Source: Thermomonas sp. S9
Lineage (GTDB): Bacteria; Pseudomonadota; Gammaproteobacteria; Xanthomonadales; Xanthomonadaceae
Direction of reading: 5' to 3'
Assembly: GCF_024704365.1 (NCBI RefSeq)
Contig: NZ_JAJDFY010000001.1
Location: 1,593,001-1,657,000, forward strand
Length of the DNA: 64,000 bases
The notes below the pieces were generated by a model. The model had not been told where the DNA came from, searched no databases, and was given only the letters and a program-made list of their open reading frames with translations. A program made the position numbers and the translations under genes. Below are positions 27,772 through 35,788 of this stretch, in pieces (positions within the stretch are counted from its first letter, which is position 1; each line of letters opens with the position of its first letter).

Positions 27772-28266
27772 TCAGGCGTCCTTGTTGTGCCGGCGCAGCA
27801 GGCGCTGCTTTTCGCGGTTCCAGTCGCGTTCCTTGCTGGCCTCGCGTTTGTCATGCGTCTTCTTGCCCTTGGCCAGCGCCAGCTCGGCCTTGACTTTATT
27901 GCCTTTCCAGTATAGTGCAGTCGGCACCAGGGTGTAGCCGTCGCGCTGGATGCGGCCGATCAGGGTGTCGATCTCGTGCCGGTGCAGCAGCAGCTTGCGC
28001 GTGCGGCGGTCGTTGGCGACCACGTGGGTGGAGGCCTGGATCAGTGGCGTGATCTGGGCGCCGATCAGGAACAGCTCGCCCTGCAGTACCACCGCGTAGG
28101 CATCGCCGATATTGGCGCGACCGGCGCGGATCGCTTTCAGCTCCCAGCCCTGCAGGGCAAGGCCGGCCTCGAACTTCTGCTCGAAGCTGTATTCGTGGCG
28201 CGCACGCTTGTTGAGCGCGATGGTGCCGCCGCCGTTTGGCTTATCCTTGCCGTTCTTCTTGCTCAT
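27772..28266 (-). CDS. smpB: SsrA-binding protein SmpB
   Basis: A 164-residue protein with the full SmpB fold: [30 protein letters not shown], then [23 protein letters not shown] and the basic C-terminal tail ending RRHNKDA. It delivers tmRNA to stalled ribosomes. The N-terminal extension (GKDKPNGGG) is typical of gammaproteobacteria. The tmRNA gene is often nearby, but none was found between it and the prophage. Confidence 0.95.
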   Translation of the reverse strand: MSKKNGKDKPNGGGTIALNKRARHEYSFEQKFEAGLALQGWELKAIRAGRANIGDAYAVVLQGELFLIGAQITPLIQASTHVVANDRRTRKLLLHRHEIDTLIGRIQRDGYTLVPTALYWKGNKVKAELALAKGKKTHDKREASKERDWNREKQRLLRRHNKDA

Positions 28267-28325
28267 CCCGCCATTCTCGCCGATCCGGATGCCGCGCGGT
28301 GCATCCGGGCCGCACGGACCCCACG

Positions 28326-28757
28326 ATGCCCGTCATCCAGCGCAGCGCCCTCGTCGAACACTCCGCCCGCCGCATGTTCGCCCTGGTGAACGACGTGCAG
28401 GCCTATCCGCGCCGCTTCGACTGGTGCCGCCAGGCACAGGTGCTGGAGGAAGGCCCGGAGCGGCTGGTGGCGCGACTCGACCTCGGGCTCGGCGGCTTCC
28501 ACACCTGGTTCACTACCGAGAACAGGCTCGCGCCGCCGCATCACATCGAGATGACACTGCGCGATGGGCCGTTCCGCCATTTGCAGGGGCGCTGGGAGTT
28601 CCATGCGCTGGACGAATGCGCCTGCAAGGTCAGCCTGCGGCTGGATTTCGAGCCGCTGAACCGCCTGCTTGGGCCGGCGCTGCAACTGGGCATGCAGGGG
28701 CTGGCCGACCGCATGGTGGACGATTTCGTGCGCGAAGCAGACCGGGGTGGCGGCTGA
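28326..28757 (+). CDS. ratA: RatA-type START-domain ubiquinone-binding protein
   Basis: A 143-residue START/coenzyme Q10-binding domain protein: [20 protein letters not shown], then [11 protein letters not shown], and a C-terminal helix ending DDFVREAD. The family includes E. coli RatA, studied as a ribosome-association toxin, and COQ10-like lipid chaperones. It is divergent from smpB and its stop overlaps the ATG of rnfH, the conserved order smpB-ratA-rnfH-bamE-fur. Confidence 0.9.
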   Translation: MPVIQRSALVEHSARRMFALVNDVQAYPRRFDWCRQAQVLEEGPERLVARLDLGLGGFHTWFTTENRLAPPHHIEMTLRDGPFRHLQGRWEFHALDECACKVSLRLDFEPLNRLLGPALQLGMQGLADRMVDDFVREADRGGG

Positions 28758-29020
28758 TGCGGGTGGAGCTGGTGCGCGCCTGGGCGGGGCGGTTCGAAGC
28801 GGCGGTGGTGCACGTGCCGGCTGGCGCGGTCGTAGCCGATGCCCTCGCGGCAGCCGGTTGGGCGCTGGACACAGAGTTCGTCGCCCTGGCGGTATTCGGG
28901 CAGACGGCCGGGCCGCAGACCCCGCTGGAAGAGGGCGATCGCATCGAACTGCTGCGACCGCTGCAGTGCGATCCGATGCAGGCGCGCCGCAGACGCGCCG
29001 GGGCGCGCACGAGGCGTTGA
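28757..29020 (+). CDS. rnfH: RnfH family ubiquitin-like protein
   Basis: An 87-residue beta-grasp protein: an N-terminal strand [19 protein letters not shown], then FGQTAGPQTPLEEGDRIELLRPL and a basic tail. It overlaps the ratA stop by one base (TGATG). The biochemical role of RnfH is not settled; the linkage to ratA is conserved. Confidence 0.9.
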   Translation: MRVELVRAWAGRFEAAVVHVPAGAVVADALAAAGWALDTEFVALAVFGQTAGPQTPLEEGDRIELLRPLQCDPMQARRRRAGARTRR

Positions 29021-29035
29021 TGCCGTACCTTGGCC

Positions 29036-29434
29036 TCAGCGGCCGCGCTTCTTCTTGTCCTTGTCCTTGGCCAGGTTCGGGCCGAAGTAGCGGATCGAAT
29101 TGTTGGCCAGGGTTTCGTCCTGCTCGGGGAAGTACTCGCCCTCCCAGCGCGCCAGCTGGCCATTCTCGAACCACAGGGTCATGGTCTTGACCACCGGCGC
29201 GCCGGTGCGGCCGATACGCTGGCTGGCGACGTAGTCCCAGCGGTCGTGGTGGAACGGATCCTCGATCGAGGGGGTGCCCAGCAGCATCATCACCTGACGC
29301 TGGTCCATGCCGGCCTGCAGCTGGTCTACCGCGGTCTTTTCCAGCAGGTTGCCCTGGAAGATCGGCTGCCGGTACACCAACCCGCAGCCGCTCACGAGCA
29401 GGGTGGCCAGGACGAGGGGAAGCAGCTTGCGCAT
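29036..29434 (-). CDS. bamE: Outer membrane assembly lipoprotein BamE (SmpA)
   Basis: A 132-residue lipoprotein with a signal peptide and lipobox LVSGC (Cys17). The SmpA/OmlA domain follows: YRQPIFQGNLLEK, AGMDQRQVMMLLGTPSIEDPF, RWDYVASQR, LWFENGQLARW. It is a component of the Bam complex that inserts beta-barrel proteins. It is divergent from fur; the 128-bp gap holds both promoters. Confidence 0.95.
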   Translation of the reverse strand: MRKLLPLVLATLLVSGCGLVYRQPIFQGNLLEKTAVDQLQAGMDQRQVMMLLGTPSIEDPFHHDRWDYVASQRIGRTGAPVVKTMTLWFENGQLARWEGEYFPEQDETLANNSIRYFGPNLAKDKDKKKRGR

Positions 29435-29562
29435 CGGCGGGGCGGGGCAGTGGCGGGAATTGCGATGATACACTCCCGGCCACATGCATCGGCCAGCATG
29501 GCCTGCACGGGCGTTTGCATTCATGCGCGGTTGCCGGTTGTGCCCGCGACGGAGGGTTTTCG

Positions 29563-29961
29563 ATGACGCCGGATCTTCGCAAGGCGGGACTCAAGGTCAC
29601 CCATCCGCGGCTGCGGATCCTGGAGCTGCTGGAGCATGCCAAGCCCCGGCACATGACCGCCGAGGACATCTACAGGCAGCTGCTGGCCGAGGGCGAGGAC
29701 ATTGGCCTTGCGACCATCTACCGGGTGCTGACCCAGTTCGAGGCCGCGCACCTGGTGCTCAAGCACAATTTCGACGGCGGCACCGCGGTGTACGAGCTGG
29801 ACCGCGGCATCCATCACGACCACATGGTGGACGTGGACACCGGCAAGGTGATCGAGTTCCAGAACGAGGAGATCGAGCGGCTGCAGCACAAGATCGCCGC
29901 CGAACACGGCTACGAGATCGTCGATCACGCGCTGGTGCTGTACGTGCGCAAGAAGCGCTGA
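29563..29961 (+). CDS. fur: Ferric uptake regulator Fur
   Basis: A 132-residue Fur: winged helix (VTHPRLRILELLEHAKPRHMTAEDIYRQLL, ATIYRVLTQFEAAHLV) and metal-binding HHDHMVDVDTGKVIEF. The CxxC that follows HHDH in E. coli Fur is absent here (DVDT), as in some other Fur proteins. The ATG at 29563 follows a GGAGGG site. It is the master iron repressor and fits the gammaproteobacterial bamE-fur divergent pair. Confidence 0.95.
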   Translation: MTPDLRKAGLKVTHPRLRILELLEHAKPRHMTAEDIYRQLLAEGEDIGLATIYRVLTQFEAAHLVLKHNFDGGTAVYELDRGIHHDHMVDVDTGKVIEFQNEEIERLQHKIAAEHGYEIVDHALVLYVRKKR

Positions 29962-30047
29962 AATCCTGCGGCGGCCGCACGCGGCTCCCGCCCGTGGTTC
30001 GCAGATTCACCACGAACGGGAACTGGCAGGCGGACGCCAGGAAGGCG

Positions 30048-31037
30048 TCAGAACCAGAAGCGCACGCCGGCGACCCAGCCATGGTCACGCACGGGTTCGC
30101 CGCGCAGGCGTGCAAAGCCTGCGGTGCCGCCATGCCGCTGCGTCCAGGCATAGCCGAGGTAGGGCGCGAATTCGCGCCGGATCTCGTAGCGCAGCCGCAG
30201 ACCCTGCGATGTCTGCGCCAGGCCCGCCCCGGTGCCGCGCGCGGGATCGGCGCGCCCGTACAGCACGGCCTCCAGCCGCGGCTGCAGGATCAGGCGGTTG
30301 GTGAGCAGCAGTTCGTAGTCGGCTTCGGCGCGCAGCATCGCGCGCCCACCGCTGCCCAGGTAGGCGGTGGCCTGCACTTCGAACTTGTACGGGGCCAGTC
30401 CCTGCACGCCGAAGGCCAGCCAGTCGCGCGTGGGGCCGGGGCCGGCGTTGTCGTGGCGGAGGCCGGCCAGCACGTCCCACCAGGCATCCAGCGGGCGGCC
30501 CCACAGCGCCTCGAGGCTGGCATCGGTATGGCCGTGGGCGCGTTCGCCCTCGCTGCGCAGCCACAGGCGGCCGCGGTCGTGCCCGATCCAGGCTTTGCCC
30601 GACCAGGCCAGCGCATCGCTCTGGGTGTATTCGAAGCGGTCGGCCTGCACCATCCAGACCAGCGGATCATCATGCACGTGGCGGCCGTGCAGCGGTGGAA
30701 AAGCGGCGGCGCGGTCCGCCGCGGTCACCGGTGGCACCTGGTAAGGGTTGGCCGGGGCCGGGGCGATGGGATCGGCCTGTTCGGCGTGATTGCCGTGCCC
30801 GGCACGATCGGCTTGCGGGGCCTGGGCATGCTGTCCGGCGGATTGTCCGGTGTGCCGTGTGGCAGGCCCGCCATTGGCCTCATGGCCGGCATGCGCATCC
30901 GCGGCTTCTGCCGGCGCCGATGCGGCAGGCGACGGCGGCATGGGCATCGGCATCGCATGCCCGTGGTGCCCGTGCGACTGCGCGGCGGCCATGCCGGCCC
31001 AGAACAGCATGGGCGACAGAAAGAGGCGGCGCATCAT
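30048..31037 (-). CDS. copB: Copper resistance protein CopB (outer membrane)
   Basis: A 329-residue protein with a signal peptide, a His/Met-rich periplasmic region (HGHHGHAMPMPMPP) and a CopB beta-barrel domain (FEYTQSDALAWSGKAW, LRSEG, RYEIRREFAPYLGYAW) ending in Phe, the usual outer-membrane signature. The ATG overlaps the copA stop, so it is the last gene of copZAB. It is thought to bind or export copper across the outer membrane. Confidence 0.92.
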   Translation of the reverse strand: MMRRLFLSPMLFWAGMAAAQSHGHHGHAMPMPMPPSPAASAPAEAADAHAGHEANGGPATRHTGQSAGQHAQAPQADRAGHGNHAEQADPIAPAPANPYQVPPVTAADRAAAFPPLHGRHVHDDPLVWMVQADRFEYTQSDALAWSGKAWIGHDRGRLWLRSEGERAHGHTDASLEALWGRPLDAWWDVLAGLRHDNAGPGPTRDWLAFGVQGLAPYKFEVQATAYLGSGGRAMLRAEADYELLLTNRLILQPRLEAVLYGRADPARGTGAGLAQTSQGLRLRYEIRREFAPYLGYAWTQRHGGTAGFARLRGEPVRDHGWVAGVRFWF

Positions 31038-32773
31038 TCCTCCACCCGCACTTCGCGCATCATTCCGGTTTCCATGTGCAGCAGCATGTGGCAGTGGAAG
31101 GCCCAGCGCCCGAGCGCATCCGCGGTGACCCGGATGCTGCGGCGGGTGCCCGGCGGAACGCGGACCGTGTGCTTGCGCACGAGGAAGCGGCCATCGGCAT
31201 CTTCCAGGTCGCTCCACATGCCGTGCAGGTGGATGGGGTGCTCCATCATGGTGTCGTTGACCAGCACCAGCCGCACGCGCTCGCCATAGCGCAGCCGGAT
31301 CGGCTCGGCATCACTGAAGCGGATGCCGTCGAAGCCCCAGGTGAAGCGCTCCATGTTGCCGGTGAGGTGCAGCTCGATCTCGCGCGATGGCAGGCGATCG
31401 TCCGCAGGCGCTTGCAGGCTGCGCAGGTCGGCGTAGCGCAGCACGCGGCGGCCGTTGTCGCGCAGGCCGATGCCGGGGTCGTCCAGGCGCGGCGTGGGCA
31501 TCATGGTCTGCATGTCCACGTCCGGGTTGCCGGTCTCGCTGGCGGGGTGCGCCTGCATGCCACCGCCGTGCGTCCCGTGGTCCATCCCGGCCATGGCCAT
31601 GCCGGGCATGCCCATCGCGGCGCCGCAGGTCATCTCGGCCGTGGCGGCCTTGCCGTGGCCGGTGTGGCCGCCGTGTCCCATGTCGTCCATGGTCAGCAGC
31701 GGGCGCCGGTCCAGCGCCGGGATCAATGCCTGCATCCCTGCGCGCGGGGCGAGGGTGATGCGGGTGTAGCCGCTGCGGTCCATCGCCTGTGCGAACACGG
31801 TGTAAGCCGCATCGTCACGCGGCTGCACGATGACATCGAAGGTTTCCGCCGGGGCGATGCGGAACTCGTCGATGTCCACCGGCTGCACCGGCTGACCATC
31901 GGCGGCGACCACGGTCATCGCCAGGCCGGGGATGCGCACGTCGAAGAAGGTCATCGCCGCGCCGTTGATGAAGCGCAGCCGCACGCGCTCACCCGGCGCG
32001 AACAGCGCGGTCCAGTTCTGCGCGGCGGTGTGGCCGTTGGCGAGGAAGCTGTAGGTGTGGCCGTTGACGTCGGCCAGGTCGGTGGGGCTCATGCGCATCG
32101 CGCCCCAGGCGCGGCGGTCGGCCAGGGTGGCGGCCAGCCCGTCGCGGCGGACATCGCGCACGAAATCCCCGAGCGTGCGCTTGTAGAAATTGTCGTAGTC
32201 GCTGCGCTTCTTCATCCGCGCCAGCAGTCGCTGCGGCGGCAGGTCGGTCCAGTCCGACAGCAGCACCACGTAGTCGCGTTCGCAGGCCAGCGGATCCGGG
32301 CCGGCCGGGTCGATGATGATCGCGCCCAGCAGTCCGGCCTGCTCCTGCAGGCTGGAATGGCTGTGGTACCAGTAGGTGCCGCTCTGCCGCACCCGGAAGC
32401 GGTAGCGGTATTCGCCGCCGGGCGGAATGCCGTCGAAACTCATCCCAGGCACGCCGTCCATGTTGGCCGGCAGCAGCAGGCCGTGCCAGTGGATGGAACT
32501 GGGCTCGTCCAGCGTGTTGCGCACCCGGATGTCCACGGTGTCGCCCTCGCGCCAGCGCAGCACCGGGCCGGGCAGCAGGCCATTGACGGTGAAGGCGGAG
32601 GCGGGGCGACCGGTGATGTCCACCGGCGTGCGCCCGATGCGCAGGTCGAAGGCATTGCCGGCGAGCACGCTGGGCTGGCCAGGCGAGGCCAGCGCCCACA
32701 GCGGGCGCAACGCCAGCGCGCCGGCGCCCAGCGCGGCCCCTTGCAGCAGGCGGCGGCGGGTGCGGTCGGTCAT
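31034..32773 (-). CDS. copA: Periplasmic multicopper oxidase CopA
   Basis: A 579-residue protein with a Tat signal (RTRRRLLQGAALGAGALAL). Copper ligand motifs are complete: HWHG, WYHSHS, HPIHLHGM and HCHMLLHMETGM. A Met-rich segment near residues 370-400 (MGMPGMAMAGMDHG) is typical of CopA/PcoA. It oxidises and sequesters Cu(I) in the periplasm. It overlaps copZ at its start and copB at its end. Confidence 0.95.
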   Translation of the reverse strand: MTDRTRRRLLQGAALGAGALALRPLWALASPGQPSVLAGNAFDLRIGRTPVDITGRPASAFTVNGLLPGPVLRWREGDTVDIRVRNTLDEPSSIHWHGLLLPANMDGVPGMSFDGIPPGGEYRYRFRVRQSGTYWYHSHSSLQEQAGLLGAIIIDPAGPDPLACERDYVVLLSDWTDLPPQRLLARMKKRSDYDNFYKRTLGDFVRDVRRDGLAATLADRRAWGAMRMSPTDLADVNGHTYSFLANGHTAAQNWTALFAPGERVRLRFINGAAMTFFDVRIPGLAMTVVAADGQPVQPVDIDEFRIAPAETFDVIVQPRDDAAYTVFAQAMDRSGYTRITLAPRAGMQALIPALDRRPLLTMDDMGHGGHTGHGKAATAEMTCGAAMGMPGMAMAGMDHGTHGGGMQAHPASETGNPDVDMQTMMPTPRLDDPGIGLRDNGRRVLRYADLRSLQAPADDRLPSREIELHLTGNMERFTWGFDGIRFSDAEPIRLRYGERVRLVLVNDTMMEHPIHLHGMWSDLEDADGRFLVRKHTVRVPPGTRRSIRVTADALGRWAFHCHMLLHMETGMMREVRVEE

Positions 32774-32982
32774 ACCGGATCGGCGTCCGCCAGCAGGCGC
32801 GCCGGATAATCCGCCTCGGCCAGCGCCCGGATCGCCGCTTCGGCATCGAACTGCCCGCGGACGGTCACTTCGCCGCAGGCAAGGTCCACCTCGACCTGTG
32901 CCTGCGGATCCAGCGCGCGCAATGCAGCAGTGACGGCCTGGACGCAGTGCTGGCAACTCATATTGTCGACGTGCAAGCGCAT
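32770..32982 (-). CDS. copZ: CopZ-type copper chaperone
   Basis: A 70-residue heavy-metal-associated domain with the Cu(I) site MSCQHC at residues 8-13. ATG 32982 is chosen because the upstream in-frame extension would cover the promoter. It is the first gene of a leftward operon, preceded by a CueR-type operator, and overlaps copA by four bases. Confidence 0.88.
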   Translation of the reverse strand: MRLHVDNMSCQHCVQAVTAALRALDPQAQVEVDLACGEVTVRGQFDAEAAIRALAEADYPARLLADADPV

Positions 32983-33021
32983 GGCGTCGCTCCTTTGCAG
33001 CCCATGGGGGCATAGCATCCG

Positions 33022-33044
33022 CCTTTCCAGCATGGGAAGGTCAA
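33022..33044 (-). promoter_or_regulatory. CueR operator/promoter of copZAB
   Basis: Reading leftward: TTGACC (-35) directly overlaps the dyad ACCTTCCCATGCTGGAAAGG, the classic MerR/CueR operator, with a 19-bp spacer to a weak -10. It overlaps the last codons of arsJ. The first bases match the ATPase operator at 35728. Confidence 0.8.
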
Positions 33045-34273
33045 GCCGACGTGGCCGGAGAGCTGCCTGACCGATCGTGCCGCGGCAGTGCCAGCGAGAT
33101 CAGCGCGGCGATCAGCACGAACGCAGCCGAGATCCACAGGCAGGCGGTAAGCCCCGCGACCTGGAACACCCAGCCTGACAGCACCGTGCCGAGCAGGCGG
33201 CCCATCGCGTTGGCCATGTAGTAGAAGCCGACGTCCAGCGAGACGCCGTCCTCGCTGGCGTAGCTTACGATCAGGTAGCTGTGCAGGGCGGAGTTGACCG
33301 CGAACAGCACGCCGAACACCAAAAGGCCGCCAATCAGGACCGGTGCGAACTGCGGCTGGCCGTCGAACAGGGCCATCAGCGCCGGCGCCAGCGCCAGCAC
33401 CAGCGCCCAGGCCGCGGCGCTGCGGCCATCCGGCACCTGCCCGCGGCGGCGGCCGGTGACCCATGGGGCCAGCGACTGCACCAGCCCGTAGCCGATCACC
33501 CAGGCGGCGAGAAAGCCGCCGACCTGCCAGAAATCCCAGCCGAGGCCGTCGTACAGGAACACCGGTAGCGCGACCACGAACCACACGTCGCGCGCACCGA
33601 ACAGGAACAGCCGTGCTGTCGACAGCAGGTTGATCGCGCGGCTCTTGGAGAACGCCTCGCGGAACTTCGGCCGGGCCTTGGCCTTGCCCAGATCGCGCTT
33701 GAGCAGGAGCAGGCTGGCCAGCCAGACCAGCAGCAGCATCCCGGCCATCGCCGCCACCGCGGCGCGGAACCCGATCGCCGCCAGCAGCGCGCCGCCGAGG
33801 AAGAAGCCCACGCCCTTGAGCGCGTTCTTGGAGCCGGTCAACGCCGCCACCCAGCGGAACAGCGCGCCCTGCTGCCCGCCTGGCACCAGCAGCTTGATGC
33901 TGGCCTTGGCGCTCATCTTGTTGAGGTCCTTGGCGATCCCCGACAGCGCCTGCGCCGCCATTACCCAGGGCACCGCCAGCCAGGCCGCGGGCACCAGCAG
34001 CATCGCCAGCGCCGCCACCTGCAGCAGCAGGCCGAGATTCATGGTGCGGTTGAGCCCGATGCGCGCGCCCAGCCAGCCGCCGACCAGATTGGTGACGACC
34101 CCGAACACCTCGTAGAACAGGAACAGCAGCGCGACCTGCAGCGGGCTGTAGCCGAGCTGATGGAAATGCAGCACCACCAGCATGCGCAGGGCGCCGTCGG
34201 TGAGGGTGAAGGCCCAGTAGTTGCCGGTGATCAGCAGGTACTGGCGCACCTCAGGGGACAGCCGGGCCAGCAT
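33041..34273 (-). CDS. arsJ: ArsJ, organoarsenical efflux MFS transporter
   Basis: A 410-residue major-facilitator protein with about 12 membrane helices. Family features include the N-terminal NYWAFTLTDGALRMLVVL, GIAKDLNKMSAKASIKLLVP and DVWFVVALPVFLY. ArsJ exports 1-arseno-3-phosphoglycerate made from arsenate by the partner GAPDH, and the GAPDH gene lies just upstream (4-bp gap). The product then decays outside the cell. Function is assigned from family and context together. Confidence 0.88.
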   Translation of the reverse strand: MLARLSPEVRQYLLITGNYWAFTLTDGALRMLVVLHFHQLGYSPLQVALLFLFYEVFGVVTNLVGGWLGARIGLNRTMNLGLLLQVAALAMLLVPAAWLAVPWVMAAQALSGIAKDLNKMSAKASIKLLVPGGQQGALFRWVAALTGSKNALKGVGFFLGGALLAAIGFRAAVAAMAGMLLLVWLASLLLLKRDLGKAKARPKFREAFSKSRAINLLSTARLFLFGARDVWFVVALPVFLYDGLGWDFWQVGGFLAAWVIGYGLVQSLAPWVTGRRRGQVPDGRSAAAWALVLALAPALMALFDGQPQFAPVLIGGLLVFGVLFAVNSALHSYLIVSYASEDGVSLDVGFYYMANAMGRLLGTVLSGWVFQVAGLTACLWISAAFVLIAALISLALPRHDRSGSSPATSA

Positions 34274-34276
34274 CGT

Positions 34277-35281
34277 TCAGCCCGCGCCGCCGACCAGCTG
34301 CACCAGCTCGCCGAGCCGGTTGGCATAGCCCCATTCGTTGTCGTACCAGGCATACAGCTTCACCTGGGTGCCGTTCACCACCAGCGTGGACGGCGCGTCC
34401 ACGATGCTGGAGCGCGGGTCGTGCAGGAAGTCGATCGACACCAGCGGGCGGGTTTCGTAGCCGAGGATGCCGGCAAGCCCGCCTTCGGCAGCCGCGCGCA
34501 GCAGGCCGTTGACCTCCTCGACGCTGGTCGCGCGTTCCACTTCGAACACGCAGTCGGTGAGCGAGGCATTGGTCAGCGGCACCCGCACCGCGTGCCCGTC
34601 CAGCCGCCCGCGCAGTTCGGGGAAGATTTCCGCGATCGCGGTCGCCGAGCCGGTGGAGGTGGGGATCAGGCTGCTGCCGCAGGCGCGCGCCCGGCGCAGA
34701 TCCTTGTGCGGCGCGTCCACGATCACCTGGGTATTGGTCAGGCTGTGCACGGTGGTCAGGCTGCCGTGGCGGATGCCGATGCCCTCATGGATCACCTTCA
34801 CCAGCGGCGCCAGACAGTTGGTGGTGCAGGACGCGGCCGAGACGATGCGGTGCACGGCCGGGTCGAAGCGGTGGTGATTGACGCCCATCACCACGTCCAG
34901 CGCGCCCGCCGCCTTCACCGGCGCGGCCACCACCACCCGCCGCACGCCTTGGTCGAGGTAAGGCTGCAGCACGTCCGGCTTGCGGAACTTGCCGGACGCT
35001 TCGATCACCACGTCGCAGCCGGACCAGTCGGTGGCGGCCAGCTCGCGGTTGCGGCTGACCGGAATGCGCACGCCCTCGATCACCAGCGCATCGCCCTCGC
35101 TGGCGATCGCCGCGTTCCAGCGCCCGTGCACCGAATCGAACTGCAGCAGATGGGCGAGGGTGGCGGCGTCGCCGGCCGGATCGTTGATGTGCACGAAGGA
35201 TAGCCCGGGCTTGCCCCAGGCGGCGCGCAGGGCCAGTCGGCCCATGCGCCCGAACCCATTGATGCCGATGCGGATGTTCAT
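34277..35281 (-). CDS. gapdh: Glyceraldehyde-3-phosphate dehydrogenase of the ars operon
   Basis: A 334-residue GAPDH: NAD site [13 protein letters not shown], catalytic [12 protein letters not shown] (Cys near 150), and C-terminal [11 protein letters not shown]. Placement between arsR and arsJ marks it as the arsenate-specific paralogue that makes 1-arseno-3-phosphoglycerate rather than the glycolytic enzyme. Only a 41-bp gap separates it from arsR. Confidence 0.92.
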   Translation of the reverse strand: MNIRIGINGFGRMGRLALRAAWGKPGLSFVHINDPAGDAATLAHLLQFDSVHGRWNAAIASEGDALVIEGVRIPVSRNRELAATDWSGCDVVIEASGKFRKPDVLQPYLDQGVRRVVVAAPVKAAGALDVVMGVNHHRFDPAVHRIVSAASCTTNCLAPLVKVIHEGIGIRHGSLTTVHSLTNTQVIVDAPHKDLRRARACGSSLIPTSTGSATAIAEIFPELRGRLDGHAVRVPLTNASLTDCVFEVERATSVEEVNGLLRAAAEGGLAGILGYETRPLVSIDFLHDPRSSIVDAPSTLVVNGTQVKLYAWYDNEWGYANRLGELVQLVGGAG

Positions 35282-35322
35282 GTGGAGGCTCGCTTCTGGT
35301 GAGGGAAACCGTGGGGGAATGC

Positions 35323-35652
35323 TCAGGCGCAGCCGCGGCGCGCGCCGGGCAGGCAGTCGGGGGCGCCGCTGCCGGCGCAGCAGTTGCGGGTAAGGAAGCC
35401 GATCAGCGCGTCCATTGCCGCGAAATCGGCGCGGTAGCGGATCGCGCGGCCCTGCGGCTCGGCGTGGATCAGGCCGGCGCTGGAGAGCTCTTTCAGATGG
35501 AAGGACAGGGTGGCGCCCGGCAGCGAGAGCGCCTCGGCGATTTCTCCGGCCAGGCGGCCGTCCGGGCCGGCTTCCACCAGCAGGCGGAACACCGCCAGCC
35601 GGGTGGCCTGGCCCAGTGCGGCGAGGGCAATGGTGGCGTCTTTTATTTCCAT
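35323..35652 (-). CDS. arsR: ArsR family arsenic-responsive repressor
   Basis: A 109-residue winged-helix protein ([39 protein letters not shown]). Its metal site is probably the Cys-rich C-terminus ([11 protein letters not shown], then GC), as in ArsR types with C-terminal cysteines. It is the first gene of the arsR-GAPDH-arsJ operon, divergent from the copper ATPase across a 136-bp region. It should repress its own operon and be released by As(III)-type ligands. Confidence 0.88.
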   Translation of the reverse strand: MEIKDATIALAALGQATRLAVFRLLVEAGPDGRLAGEIAEALSLPGATLSFHLKELSSAGLIHAEPQGRAIRYRADFAAMDALIGFLTRNCCAGSGAPDCLPGARRGCA

Positions 35653-35727
35653 TTTTCCAGAATAATCGAACGACGGCACGGTAATCGCCGGATGTGACGC
35701 CGGGATGACAGTCCGCGTCGCGTCGGC

Positions 35728-35751
35728 TTGACCTTCCCATCTTGGTAAAGT
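35728..35751 (+). promoter_or_regulatory. CueR operator/promoter of the copper ATPase
   Basis: TTGACC at 35728-35733 overlaps the dyad ACCTTCCCATCTTGGTAAAGT. The 14 bases GCTTGACCTTCCCA are also found in the copZAB operator. The 19-bp spacer layout is typical of MerR-activated promoters. Confidence 0.8.
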
Positions 35752-35788
35752 CGAAGCTGGCGTCTCGCTCTTGCCGCCGGAGGCCCCC

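Noticed and set aside
29805..29880. Fur without its CxxC as a sign of altered function
   Set aside because: Other Fur proteins also lack these cysteines and keep the regulatory metal site; not unusual enough on its own.
30695..32809. Very long rightward open frame antisense to copA/copB
   Set aside because: Composition is His/Arg/Gly/Ala filler mirrored from the true leftward genes; typical GC-rich shadow.
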